From assembly GCA_020137815.1 (NCBI GenBank), contig CM035351.1, positions 6,221,397 to 6,285,396 on the forward strand: a DNA stretch of 64,000 nucleotides, in the 5' to 3' direction. This document shows, piece by piece, positions 44,601 through 56,097 of the stretch. The notes beneath the pieces are model-generated. The model saw only the letters and a list, made by a program, of their open reading frames with translations. It had not been told where the DNA came from and ran no database searches. Made by a program: the position numbers and the translations under genes. The DNA is from Hormiphora californensis. Its lineage: Eukaryota > Ctenophora > Tentaculata > Cydippida > Pleurobrachiidae. Position 1 is the first letter of the stretch. Every line of letters starts with the position of its first letter.

Positions 44601-46286
44601 GTTTGTCATTGGTTGGCGCGCACCCGCATTGCTTCAACATGTCATCTCATCCTCAAAAGTGTTCCGCGCGTCACGTCATACACACCCAAACACGGATTAT
44701 GCGACACTTTTCAGTAACATACACTTGCGTACACACCATCACGATACCATTTGCAGTAATGAGATGGAGGACCTACCAGCTTCTTGATCTTTTCCTCTTC
44801 CTTCTCCTCCCCTTCCTCGCCCTCTGGCTTCTCCTCTGGAGCTCCCTCTATAGCCAGGATAGCAGATGCAACTTTCTCAGATTCCTCTGTCTTGTGTTCA
44901 GCTCCACAAGAAACTGGGAAGAGCTGCTGTGCTAACTGCTTAGGTAGCCGCATCTTATCAAGCTGGGGGAGATGGGGCGTATTGGTTAATCGATCAATAT
45001 AACAATACTAAACCACACAGTCAAACTAACTGATGTAACTCTGACAGTGAACTGATATCTAACTTGAGTTGCTCTCTAAAAATTAACAATTGAACAGCGA
45101 GCAGCTTTTTAAATTCAACATACCACTGGCATTGAAGGCATAGCAGGAGTGGCATCTGGGTACAGTGTTACTAGAGCTTTAGACATCTCAGGACCCTCAA
45201 TAGCTAATAGTCTAGTACCTCCCTCTAAAGCCAGTCTCTCATCTCCTGAGGATGAACTGCGCCTCCTTCTCCGTCTCTCAAGAGGGGCTGCATCAGGTAG
45301 ATCAGGTCCATTCTGGATGGTTTTACATTTCTTGACATACTCCTCCTTCCCCATTGAGTGGTCCATCATGTAGTTCACTTTACTGCTGTAATGACTCCTG
45401 AAATATCCCCCACTGTCCCTCCTACTCCTTCTCCTCCTGCTGCTACGACTTCTACTCCGATGTCTTCTCGAGGATTTCCTGTCATCTCGTCTGTCGTCCC
45501 GTCTGCTGCGGGATCTATCTCTGGATCTCTTTCGGTCCCTTGATCTGTCATGTGAACGGGATCGCCGTGATCTCTCTCGTTCCCGCGATCTTTTCCGTTC
45601 TGATTTCCGTTTTCTTGATTTCCTCCTTTCTTCCTCATTACCACTACTGCTTGAATCACTGCTCTCACTCTTCTTTCTCTTGCTCTTCTTATCATCCTTC
45701 TTGCTATCTTTCTTCTTCTTCATTGTCTTTAGAGTTGTTCTCAAGCTCTTCAGTGTTTTTGCTTTATCCTTTAGACCCTCTAATTGCTTGTTCTGTTCTT
45801 CGACCGTGGTGGCTGCTTCTTTCGTCTTCCTTCGTTTGTAGATCAGTTTAGCTAGCTCCATGGTTGTGAGCGCCTTGTCAATGGATTTTCCCTTCCTTCC
45901 CTCCTCCTCGGCTACATGCTCTCGGTATAACCTGAGAAATGGGATGTGAAGAGACATAAAGGATAGAATGGTAAACATACTAGCGATTTTGGAGATAGAT
46001 AAAGACAAACCCAACAGATCACTTACTTCAAATCCTCGGCCGATATCAGATTTGTTTCAATGTAGTCTCCATTGTCCTCGAATATAACCTCAGAACTAGC
46101 GTCCGAGGAAGACCCAGAGGAAGAAGAGGAAGATTCTGGTTCTTTTTTCACTTCATCAACCATCTCTTGCTTGATTTCTATCTTTCCTTCTTCTTCTTTT
46201 CTATCTTCTCCCCCAACTTCATCCATCTCTATCATTTCTTCTTTGATTGTGGGAGTTGAGTCGTCATCCTTCCCCATACTACACAA
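41638..46286 (-). CDS. SON: SON-like RNA-binding splicing cofactor (compact)
   Basis: Nuclear-speckle protein that promotes splicing of weak introns. Ten exons, all in phase: 46286-46027, 45931-45124, 44962-44777, 44505-44398, 44197-44084, 43997-43850, 42889-42791, 42710-42517, 42442-42284, 42159-41638; 865 residues. Order: acidic N-terminus, Lys-rich coiled region, RS domain at about 130-230 (RRSRSHDRSRDRKRSRDRSR), the SON block PKQLAQQLFPVSCG, a helical block (LLVKNPNDAEAKKILHEAQ), a G-patch (MALMKKMGWEMGKGLGKDE), a dsRNA-binding domain (GKHAVSAVGELHQH ... TKKEAKGRAALAAIRQ) and a proline/Gly-rich tail (RPPHIRPPPMRPPP). Vertebrate SON is far longer owing to repeats; this is the conserved C-terminal core, plus a Pro-rich end I do not know from vertebrates. 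An alternative start is the second Met, nine bases in. Confidence 0.85.
43046..43083. repeat. perfect-stem hairpin in SON intron
   Basis: TGTAGGGCGATGGGG and CCCCTATCGCCCTACA flank a short loop (AGGTACTA). Confidence 0.7.
43256..43605. mobile_element. nested inverted repeats in SON intron
   Basis: Outer arms GCAGCGATGGTGATA at about 43260 and its complement at about 43584. An inner hairpin has TTTTGCACGAAAATACGA near 43360 mirrored near 43425. Likely a MITE or two nested MITEs; ends not determined. Confidence 0.5.
43669..43742. mobile_element. short palindromic MITE, copy B
   Basis: Inverted ends CTGTCTGGCGGAGCTGAC and GTCTGGCACCGCCAGACAG with a centre GGAACAAAACGGGGTCTG. Same family as copy A at 26783. 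Confidence 0.75.
44266..44397. mobile_element. pogo/Tigger-type MITE abutting a SON 5' splice site
   Basis: 131 bases with inverted ends starting CAGTCGGACCCCGATTTAGT and ending in the complement. The left end is followed by two more GATTTAGTGGC copies. TA flanks each end. CAGT-start ends with this A/T-rich continuation are typical of pogo-like elements. The right end lies exactly at the exon 44398-44505 boundary: the SON intron (minus strand) opens GTACAGTCGG, so all positions after GTA are element sequence. Confidence 0.85.
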
Positions 46287-46454
46287 GAAGATAATGATTT
46301 AGTTTATCTAGAGATACATAATTAGAATACTTGATAATGGAGAAAGTTTAATTTGGGAAAGTTAAAAAGTATCAAATATAACATAATAAAAAGAATGAGT
46401 GTGTAAATAACAAATTTTGGAACATATGTATCCTCTGTAGTCGAGTCTGTAATT

Positions 46455-48955
46455 TTAAAACTCGATGAAGGCGGCGACCCGTTCGATCACTTTTCTGTAC
46501 TCAGTTTCCAGCTCCAGGAAGGATCTATCTAGAAACTCGTGTTGTTGTTCTGGGGTCTTGGTAGCATCCAGTGCTTTGAGTTCCTGGAATTGATCGTAAA
46601 GTTAAACACTATAACATAACCACTGGATGGCTTCACACTTCTCTCTATCTCCCTATCTCTCTACCTCTCCATCTCTCTACCTCTCTATCTCTCTATCTCT
46701 CTATCTCTCTATCTCTCTATCTCTCTATCTACAGCAGACAACAAATGTATACCTCTTCAGTTAGCCGCTCCCGTTGCCGTGCCATTGCTTTCTTCTCCTT
46801 CTGAAAGGCTCTATTCAGACGTTTCTTAACATCCAGTCTGTACGCCTTGTACTCCTCAGCATTAGCGGGGTCTGTTGCCCTTAGCCGCAATATTTCGTAC
46901 ATCTTACGGCTTTGTATTGCTGTTATCTTGTATTTTGTCCGGGCCTCCTCAGCCATCACCTAATTTAGGGCAGGATAATAATAACGTCACGTGTTTGGGT
47001 GGTTTATTGAGGATGTTGTAGCCATGGTGATGAATGAATTCTTGTTAACTGTCTACTGTATATATTTACCTGTGTAAAGCCCAGTTTGAGTTTGTCCGGT
47101 GCAAATGATGTTAGTTTGGAACACTTGACTGTATCAACAAAGTTCCGTAACCGGGTAAAGTTCTCTGAAGGGTCCTCAACAGTGATATCGTATATCCCAG
47201 GGTCAGCTGACACGTGGTTATACATGGTGGAAAGGATCCTGGCACCGTGCCCAGATCCCTGGTAGGGAGGCAGGACTAGGACCTGACTGATCCGCTGTCT
47301 AGTTCGGCAGGGGTAGTTGTAGAAGGAGTAGGCAGTTAGGAAACCCATACTGCGGTACCTGACATGGGAGGGAGAAAGGTAGATACACAATTTAAGTGCT
47401 CTTAGACTTCCTCCTAGACAAAAGTCACAATTGAGAGAGAATGCCAGAGAAAAAGGTGACTTTGGGGGATTAAGAAGTGAGATTATTATTACGTTGTCTC
47501 TCCTCCAGTGGTGACTCTCTCATAAAGGGTGTACAAATTCCAGCAGGGATCTTCATCGTCAATATAACTTGCTGCGTCTATGTACCACAGTATAAACACC
47601 TGATGAGGGAGGGGTATGAATTCAGAAAGTTATTAGATAGAACTGAATTATTGTGGTTGGTGATTCCCGTATAGACGAAGATAACACAATACATCATAAT
47701 CAGACTATAAACTCAATCCCCACTTTGCTGACATGTTGATATCCAAGGATATTACCTGAAGTCGATTATGGAATTCTCTAAACTTCTCATCCTCAAAGGT
47801 GGAATAGTACACATCAAACGTCTTGCCATTCTGAGGGGAATCAGAGAGAGAGAGACATGAGTTAATAATAATAATAATATTCCGCGCTTGTATACCGCCC
47901 ATACCCGACGGAAACATGTCAAAATATTGGCGATGCTCCGTCGAGTCATCAGAGCGGTATATCCTCGATTAAATATATGACACACACGAACACTCTGGTT
48001 GAAAAAGAACAATATATTGTTAGTTAGTAAAAGAAATCTCTGAAGATGGAGAGAGATAGAGACAATAGACATGAAGGAGTCTCTACAGATGGAGAGACAC
48101 CCTCTGAAAGGGGGTTGCTTTGGTGACATAACAAGTGACACAACATACCTTGGTGTAACTCTCAACTAGGGTCCCGGGTGGATGAAACTTCCTGTTTTTC
48201 TCCAGAGCACCCATAAACTCTACATAGTCAGTAGTGAAACCCCCTGGAGTTATATCGGATAGAAGTTGAAGAATGTTGTCTGCCTCACAGCTTCCATCTC
48301 CAATCTGTAATGGGTCTTGTTATAATACAAGATGTTACAATTCACAGAAGTCTAGGAGACAAATCTCCGGGAGATCTCCCGTCCATATAAAATCTATGGG
48401 GAAGAGGGCAGTAAAGAGGTGGTAAATACCTTGGTCTTGATCTACAGAACCATCACAAAGACGGTGTGAGCCACACATTACACAACCTTGGTCATGAAAT
48501 AACTCAGAGCAAGGACTAGTGGGTACGCTAACCTTTTCTGTATAATCGATTTTAACGTATTGTGTGAGGGTTCCAGAGGCGAAGAAGACATCCACTTTGA
48601 GTCCCTTATACCCAAATATAACCTCCTTCTCACCAAACACCTGATGGGGGATCACACCCTTAGTAAGATCAGCAACCCTGCCATTTACATTATTGTTTGT
48701 TATGAAACATAATGTTACTAACATCGCCACTCTCCAGATAGCAATAACACGTTCCCACCTTACTACGTATCGATATAGAAAAACATGGTGCGGGTTTCCA
48801 TCCCACTACGTTACCTGGTGGGTGAATGCGGGTTTAAAGAACCCCTCAGAAGACTCCACATCTTCCTTTGTGTCACACATCTTGAACACAACAGCACTCT
48901 CAGCCGGACAAACAAACTTGACCGCTCGGTCCGGTCCCGGTAACAGATCAATCAT
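46455..48955 (-). CDS. HAT1: histone acetyltransferase type B catalytic subunit
   Basis: Acetylates newly made histone H4 (Lys5/12) in the HAT1-RBBP7 complex. Eight in-phase exons: 48955-48815, 48640-48533, 48304-48149, 47830-47756, 47599-47493, 47358-47070, 46959-46753, 46583-46455; 403 residues (human 419). Seen: FFKPAFTHQVFGEKEVIFGY, LLSDITPGGFTTDYVEFMGA, YYSTFEDEKFREFHNRLQ, VFILWYIDAASYIDDEDPCW, then the GNAT core MGFLTAYSFYNYPCRTRQRI, VLVLPPYQGSGHGARIL with the acetyl-CoA loop QGSGHGA, ITVEDPSENFTRLRNFVD with the Glu-Asp pair expected at the active site, and the C-terminal helical domain (SRKMYEILRLRATDPANAEE). No frame breaks. It lies between SON and VPS54, all on the minus strand. Confidence 0.96.
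46640..46732. repeat. (TCTCTCTA)n octamer repeat
   Basis: Tandem CTATCTCT/CTACCTCT units in the last HAT1 intron, next to the exon 7 donor. Confidence 0.85.
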
Positions 48956-49478
48956 CCTGCTAAAATGATCTTAGGTAGAGGGATATGTTTACATTAGGAG
49001 AGAGAGGGAGGATTGGGGGAAGGCAATAAAATCACAAGTTTAAGTGGTTAAGCTCTCAAACTTAGAAAAAATAATTTACATCACATCATCATAAGCTACT
49101 GAACCCTGTAGATATATCTCATTGCCAAAACATAGGGCGACAAAGATCCTGGGCTTCAAAATTTATATCAGTGACAATTTGGCGTCACTTATAAACACTC
49201 TATACCCCAAAAAACACAATCACGCACATAAACAAACAACAAAATTACACAATCATGGCATTTTATACCAAAAAACACCGGGGAATTTCCCTTCCCGTAT
49301 CACCCTGTTGTACTAAATGTACACAAAACTTTAACTGAACGATTCAAACTTCCTCATACCTCCCCTTACCTCAGCACCCTCCCCCTACCCCCTACCATGA
49401 CCTAAATTGAAATACCGCCCTCTTATTAACAGTTCTCTTCCTACCGTGCGGCGTGCCCTTATTTAAACATTCCTCCCC
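48956..49478. other. spacer between HAT1 start and VPS54 end
   Basis: HAT1 promoter side and VPS54 3' end; no gene and no repeat recognised. Confidence 0.4.
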
Positions 49479-52400
49479 CTATCTTGTACCAATATCATGG
49501 AAGATATCATCTGTATCACCTACAAACTCCAAGAAACTGACACTGTCAATAAAATGGGACAACTCCGCCCCCACAATGCCATGCCTCTTGGGGTTACTAC
49601 CACAGTTCATTAGCCCATGCTTAGTGAGCTGCTCCTCGAAATACTTCCTAAACAGACAAAAGACACCCTTGAACACGGTTTGTATCTCGTGAGGCTGGAG
49701 GATCCCCACCAGCGCCTCATGCAGCTTGATGGTCTGCCGGGTGAGGGTTGTTATCGGAACAGAGGGAGTGGGAGGACGGGGTTGCCAGGAATCTAACTGA
49801 GATTTATACACATCCCCCATGATGCCTATCAGCTTGCTAAAGATCTGGTTGATATGGTCCTGGATGTCCGTCTCCAGGGTGTTCACCTGGTCCAACAGGA
49901 GATGCTGACTCTTGGGAAGGTGGTTGGAGAATATACCCCGTACCCATGGTAACAACTCCAGGACAACCGATAGAGACTGGGAGGCAATACCGAGATGTTT
50001 AGCTGTGATTGTTTTTAGTCCAATATTCCTGATGGCCCCAGCCATGAGAATCAGCTGACACGTTCCCTCGTTAAAATGTTTTAAACTCTCCACCGTTTTG
50101 GTGAGGATATCCTTGGACATGACAGGGATATCTACAACACACTGACAGTACTCTATCACCATCTTGATAACCAGCAACAAGGTACTGGTGACAATATAAC
50201 CCCGTCCCTTGATCTGGAGGAATGTCCTGGGAGCGTGGTCAGCCCGAGCTGTTGGTTGCCTAGTTACCACCTCTCTAGGTGATGCGCCCTCCATAATACC
50301 CTCTACCATTCTCTGAAAGTCAGCTGGCACATCAGCCGCTACCCACCTCTCATTCTCAAGTAGCAACTTCATGTTAGTGAGCCGCTCAGAGTGGAATTGT
50401 CTGACTAACACCCTGCTTTGACCCACCATGGACGCCCGGAGGAGGTTACTCTGTTTCCCGGTGAGTGTCTCACAGGACACGGCAAAGGATTCAACTAACC
50501 GAGACAGCCTGAAATGTACACTTTGGTCCATTCTCTCGTAGGTGCGCTGCTGCCGCAAAGTTATTATCTTGATACACTTGTGATTGGGCCAGTTCGCATG
50601 ACGTCATAAGTACGTCATTGCTCTCTGAGATGAGTTTACTGCAGTCAGCATCAGACACAAGTGAGGGGATGTCAGGGTCCTTCTGTGCTTGGAGGGTGAC
50701 CCTGGCGTGATCAGAAAACAAACTCATTAACTCCTCGCTGAGTGGTTTGTTATTAGCTGCAGTTATAACACACTTGATCAGTTTATCTGTGTTGGCCATC
50801 TTGGTGAGTAGTGTCACGACTCCCTCAAACACCTTCTCAACCAAGTCAGCTGCCTGGACTGGAACCAGAGTCCTAATTTGGTCGTCTAACTTCAAATCAC
50901 TCTCAAAGTGAACCTCAGAGAGTTGCTCCGCTATTATCTGCTTTATCTTGGCCTTCATCATCGTATTAGCTTCTGTTTTGTAGTTCTGAAGAAAGTTAAC
51001 ATTCTTCCGTCGCAGCAACCCAAACAGGACACAGATAATCCGGTCTGTGTCATCCTCCTGCTCAGACAAGGTCTTCTCCGAGAGGGTGAGTGTTGAGAGG
51101 GTGAACTTTACAAAATCATCTTGGATCATATTGTAGATCATCCTCTCCATTTCACACAGTTGAACATCCAGGTGCCGGAAACTCTTTATCCCTGCCAGTT
51201 CATCGTGTAATACCTCCTGAGTGGTGGCGATGAGGATCCAGAGCCCCCACGAAGTCACTCTGACTAAGGAGCAGTTGGATGGTCGGTTGGGCCTGTCCTG
51301 ACAGTGGACATTAGCTCTACCTTCTCATAGAACTGTTTGTAGTTGGATCTGAGTCTGTGCAGTTGAAGGATCTGAAGAGCATTCCTGTTGACTGCGTTGT
51401 CTATGTTACCCAGCTGCTCCCTGGCCGACTGGATCTCTCTCCTGATCTGATAGGCATCCTCATTCAACCGATCCTGACTGTGGATCGTCTCAAAGAACCG
51501 ATGTGATTTGTTGTTAACTTGTTCCCCCAGTTTCATCTCCACCCGATCCAGCAGGTGAGACAACTTCTCCTGGAGCAGCTTGGTGGACCTCTGGGGTAGT
51601 CCAGCGTTACCCACAAAGGTCTTACCTTTACCAGTACCAACCTGACCTGACTAGGACTCTCAAACTGGGACTCTGGGAGGACATACTCAAATGTCTGGGG
51701 GTCAGAGAGCTTGAAATGGGGATCCAGGAACACGGGATCAATGTCAATATGCTCCCCAGATTTCTGTCGAGCACGCACAATGGACGCCAGTTCCTTCTCC
51801 TTGGACCGGGCCTGTTTTGTAGGGCATTTTGAGGTACTGGAGGTACGGGATGAACTTATCCTGTGGAACATCAGGGGGGAGACTCTTGCTGGCAGTGACG
51901 GTCAGGGGCACGAAATAGGAACCAAAGTTCCGGGTAAAGAGATCGTTATCATAGCCCCGGGACCGACGGTAGGGGTCATTCAGGATAGATGTCATGTTGG
52001 AGTGGGCTCTGTTCCGGTGTAGTTCGACCTCAGGGGAGATCGGTCTGGGTGTTATAGCAGCAGTACTGCTGTCCGTTATGGAACCATCCAGGGAGGATTG
52101 GGGTCTACCATTCCTATAAAGGGGCGTTAGAGGAACACTGGAGAGACTGTCACCAGATGTTACCCGATCTCGAAACTTCAGGTTCTCTTCCGAGCCAAAC
52201 TCTCTACTCCTTGGTTTATCCAGTCCACTGATTGAAGGCGTGGCTGATGATGTTTGGTTGATAGAACTGGCATCTGACCCAAAGGGGTTGAGGGAACTGT
52301 CTCTTAGGGAGCTGGACGAGCCGAATGGGTTTAGGGAGCTACTGGACCCGAATGGGTTGAGTCCACTGGAGGATCGGACATGCCCCTTGCGAGCCCCGAC

Positions 52401-52526
52401 CCTCGGTGAGGAGGGGGTGGAGGACGAAGTTGTCGAGCCAAAGGGATTCCTACCACCGCCTTCACTCTCTGAATCGTCAAATGGGTTCGTTCCAGATCGT
52501 TTTAGTACGTTTGAAGAATGGTTCAT
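49479..52526 (-). CDS. VPS54: GARP tethering complex subunit VPS54, frame broken several times
   Basis: Subunit of the Golgi-associated retrograde tethering complex. No intron seen; about 1013 residues after discounting extra bases. N-terminus: five NPF motifs in Ser/Gly-rich sequence. Then NFGSYFVPLTVTASKSLPPD, ARSKEKELASIVRARQKSGE, PHFKLSDPQTFEYVLPES, LLQEKLSHLLDRVEMKLGEQ, KVELMSTVRT, LLSQSDFVGALD, LIATTQEVLHDELAGIKSFR, FGLLRRKNVNFLQNY, LLENERWVAADVPADFQRMV, LLLVIKMVIEYCQCV, SCQL-like TCQLILMAGAIRNIGLKTIT. Order and spacing fit human VPS54 (about 980). The frame moves +1 near 51815, by net +2 between about 51610 and 51665, +1 near 51293, +1 near 51237 and +1 between 50500 and 50580. The 51293 and 51237 points fall in sequence aligning gap-free with human TQPTVQVLLSTSEFVGALDL. 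Confidence 0.85.
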
Positions 52527-53017
52527 GTATTGTATACAACTTTCATCATTACACAGTTGCAGTACTTAACATCACGACCTAGATTAGAAAGTGAGAGTGT
52601 GAGAGGGGGGAGGAGAGACAGGAAAACTCAAGAAGTTCATGGAATTAATTGAGGCTTGCTAAAAATAAAATTTGACAGTGTAGAGAGAATGGGGGTATAC
52701 AGAATATAACACACTATAGCATAACTTACTACATTTATATACTGGACTGCACAATACTAACACATGATGGTCAATGCACGTGTCTCATGACCATTGTACA
52801 TGTGACATGATCTGAGTCACGTACTCCTCCTCTTAATTGGGGATGTGCAACCAATCCTGCAAGGACCTGCTCTAGATGTATACTGTTAGATATGATCCAG
52901 ATATGTAAAATATAGTCATAATGGGCATAATACATTCTTCAACATTTGTCAAAACTATACATATATCTCTTGTGCAATGGGTGTCAAAAATAAAATATAA
53001 TAAAGCAGTACGGGAAG

Positions 53018-53069
53018 GTACCCGACCCTCTTTCAATCCTCCCAGAATAGTGAGAAAGAGGGTCGGGCA
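53018..53069. repeat. 16-bp-stem hairpin
   Basis: TACCCGACCCTCTTTC and GAAAGAGGGTCGGGCA arms with a loop of about 20 bases. Confidence 0.7.
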
Positions 53070-53280
53070 CACATTAGGTATGGGAGGTCTGGGCTAGAAA
53101 ACTCTAACTACAGAATTAAAAACCATTCAAATATATATTATCTGGTAGTGTTCCTATGTGATTCTCTCTCTCCCTCTCTCTGTTCTTGATCCCGCCAAGA
53201 TTCTAATTTCTCAATATATCAGGGGTTACTTTTGTATCATGGGGTGGTGGGTTGTGACACACTGTCTTGGTAACATGGTT

Positions 53281-53391
53281 TAGTAGTAGGGGACACTAGC
53301 GTGATACACACATAAGAAAAGCAGTGCGATACCTGGGGTATATCCCGGTATCCCATTTCTGTACGTACCACGCTAGTTTCCCCTACTACTA
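53281..53391. mobile_element. TA-flanked MITE
   Basis: About 110 bases with terminal inverted repeats GTAGTAGGGGACACTAGCGT and its near-complement (one or two mismatches), TA on both flanks. The centre is unpaired. Confidence 0.8.
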
Positions 53392-53453
53392 GACCCCCTC
53401 TCTAGTGCTCTACCATGAGGGACATGTTACCATGTTATGACTCCCTAAACCTC

Positions 53454-54169
53454 CTATTCCTCCTCCCACTCTTCCTCCTCCTCCTCAGTCTCAGGTCCCT
53501 CACTCTCTTCCTCCTCGCTCTCTCTATGGTGGGGAGGTGTCCGGAGGGTATCTGTGGCGGGACAGGAGCTGTGAGGCCTCTCCAGAGTCAGCTCCTTGGA
53601 TAGAAGCAGGAAGCGACCCTCTTTAAACCTGTTCTTCTCTGCTACACAGAACTCGTACCTGGGGGAGGATATAGTTAGTTAGAGGATATATATATGTGGT
53701 GAAATAGTGATGCAATGTCTACAAACTAAACTATCGCAAGCGATTCGCGATTATGTTTAAAAGTAAATCAACATGATACAAAACAGTCACTATGATACTT
53801 TTCAATCATGTACTCTTGAAAGTTACAAATTAAAAACAACAGAAGTTTTTAAGGTCTATACAATTGTTTCATGATGCCCCACGAGGAGGCACCAATCATC
53901 AGTAGACTCTTGAAAGTTATAAAGTCGACTCACCTCCACCCCATGAGGCTGTGACACTTCTTGCACGTCACATACCGCACCAGATCATCTGCCACGTCCA
54001 CTCTCTTCGGCACATGTTTCTCCGTTACATTGTAGAGCCGATCAAACACGAACCCATGGGGTGTCTTCCCATTACTGATCTTGTCCTCCCGGGTTGCAAC
54101 GGGAGTGGTGCAGCTCTTGCAACAGTACACCTTGCTGCCCCCCGGGTACACGATGAAGAGCTTGCCCAT
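53454..54169 (-). CDS. divergent yippee-like zinc-binding protein
   Basis: Two in-phase exons, 54169-53934 and 53658-53454, 146 residues. Yippee fold: a first Cys pair in YCCKSCTTPVATREDKIS, HGFVFDRLYNV in place of the usual GRAYLF--V-N, a second Cys pair in RYVTCKKCHSLMGWRYEF, then RFKEGRFLLLSKELTLE matching the family's KYKEG+-+-E end. Unlike other yippees it has an extra 45 residues ending in a nearly pure Glu run (ETEEEEEEEWEEE). Yippee domains resemble the cereblon thalidomide-binding fold; the cellular role is unclear. Too divergent to place among YPEL1-5. Confidence 0.85.
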
Positions 54170-54593
54170 GTTGTTGTTGTTGTGTGTCTGGGAGGGAGTG
54201 GAGCTGGTGGTGCGGGAGAGAGAGGTGGGCTGCCTAGATAGGATGGGTGGAGGGTGTTAGAGGGGGAGGGAGTGCAGCTGGGTCTGGGGGTAAGAAAACG
54301 CGGTTTGTTTTTTGAAGAAATATTTTTATCCTGAACTGAAAATAATTTTTATACAGTTTGAAAATCCCTATAAATATTATGTGATTTTAATGAAGGTCTG
54401 TGAAATAATTTACAGTATGAGATTATAAAAGATGAAAATATAAATTCAAAGAAGCTAATCACTAAAAGATAAAATATGATATTATGTCATATGTGATACT
54501 CTGAATTCTGTGTGAAGTCAAAAGTTTAATTTAGTATCCTCTGTCAGAATTATATATCTCTCTCTGTCAATAAAATAACTTAGTATTTACACA

Positions 54594-55738
54594 TTATTTG
54601 CAGGTGTGAGTCTCCTGTGGGTTAGTGTGAGGCAGGAACTCTATCAAGCCCATCGTCTCTTCACACGGATAGGAATACAGCTCACAATCCACCTTCATAA
54701 ACTTGTTATACGCCTTCTTGACGGTCTCAAAAGGGACGCTACTATAAAACACATCCACGCAGTCCCTCGTCTTGCCCCGGACATTTAGTGATGTCTGAAA
54801 GTCCAGATTCAGATAACTTCGTTCAACTTTCTGGAACAGATAATCAGCTTCCTCGCTCAGTTTCTCCAATCTCAGGATGTTGTAATCAATGGTACATGGT
54901 CCACACTGTTTGTAGATTGTGATTAGATGTGGGTCCTTACCGTCATCCAGAGACCACTGTACAAACTCATAGAATGTAGGACCAGGGGGAGTTAGGTAGG
55001 GGTTAGTATCATCCCATAGCTCAATACTCCCCCCACCAGCACCTAATATCACCTTCCTAGCTGCAGCTAGTTGTTCCTTTTTCTTCTCATCACCTCCAGG
55101 TACCACCCTGTATTTACTGACGATACTCTCCCCTAACCGATCATAGTACCACGCTATATTCCCCATCTCGAACTTGTCCCGGTAAGCGCTGAGGTATCTG
55201 TTAATAGGGGTTCCTTACCACCATGAAAGGGGAGGCCCAGTTCCCGCTCTGTGGCTGCGCTCCACTTAAAGGGGACCTGTTTAGATAGGAACCTTGCTGC
55301 CGGGTTGCTCGCCCTCAACCTGTGCATGTTACACTGTTTGTACGCCTCATGGTTGTACGTTTCTTTGCAGATCAGATCTAGCCAGTTGGAGCTGCCTGCT
55401 TTGAATGTTGGACACCAGGTCAGCCCCAGCATGGGTACAGCCACAATGTCATAAGGTTTCTTGATGGCTGCAGCGGGGTGGTGTGGTTGAGAGCACACTT
55501 CCTTTACCCGAGCTGACCGACTGTTGAACCGGCCCTGGATCACGTTCTCAATGTGGTTCACTTCTGTCTCGTCAGGGATGGAGGTGGGGGTGGCCTGGTC
55601 TGATATTGGTAGGGGAGGGGGCCCTGAAGGGGACCCCGAGGGGGCGGTGGAGAAGGTGTAGTTGGAGAAGAGAGTGATATTAACTACTACCAATAGGAGA
55701 ATCAGGAGACCTTTAACGAAGAAGGAGGCCCGAGACAT
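54594..55738 (-). CDS. Golgi carbohydrate sulfotransferase (CHST8-14 type), two +1 frame changes
   Basis: Type II membrane enzyme transferring sulfate from PAPS to glycans. Single exon, 380 residues after discounting two bases. Seen: signal anchor FVKGLLILLLVVVNITLFSN at 8-27, Pro/Ser stem, YDIVAVPMLGLTWCPTFKAG then SSNW (5'-phosphosulfate-binding loop region; the usual C-P-K-V-A-x-T appears as CPTFKAGSSNW), MVVRNP and RYLSAYRDKFE (3'-phosphate-binding motif), PTFYEFVQWSLDDGKDPHLI, QCGPCTIDYNILRLEKLSEE. Frame moves +1 between about 55229 and 55241 and +1 at about 55204-55209. The second falls inside the 3'-phosphate motif, between Arg-Asn-Pro and Arg-Tyr-Leu-Ser-Ala-Tyr, where a 0-frame stop would otherwise follow. 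The donor specificity within the family cannot be read. Confidence 0.85.
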
Positions 55739-56097
55739 GGCCCCTAGTACACACCTATAACAGGGGACAGGGTTATTATTGGAGAACTAAATAATAAAAC
55801 TAATAAATTATATGATAAACGAATAAATTGTGTCTTAATTACTTGTTTCACTGCTTCAGTTTTTTACGTAGTACAATTACAATTGTTCTGGAAATTCATA
55901 TACAATACAAAAAGTCTTTACTACTTAATACTTTTACGTGATATCATGCTCCCATACCCCCTCCCATATATGAATAAAATATATCCCGAACACCACCCGG
56001 CTCCCCAATATCATTTTCGAAATGACCTTTCACAAGTGTACAACAGCTGCACACACACACACACATGCCTCACTATAACACACACACAGAATATATA
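55739..56097. other. spacer between sulfotransferase start and YPEL5
   Basis: Promoter side of the sulfotransferase and the 3' end of YPEL5. AT-rich with AATAAA words; an (AC)n stretch at about 56050-56065. Confidence 0.4.

Larger units (their letters stand above)
52527..53453. other. intergenic between VPS54 and yippee gene, with hairpins
   Basis: No gene. Includes the VPS54 start side, a hairpin at 53018-53069 and a MITE at 53281-53391 (listed separately). Confidence 0.4.

Noticed and set aside
55201-55221. 21-base mini-intron (GT...AG) in the sulfotransferase
   Set aside because: It begins GTAAGG and ends ACAG, but 21 is a multiple of 3, so removing it does not correct the frame and would delete part of the conserved motif.
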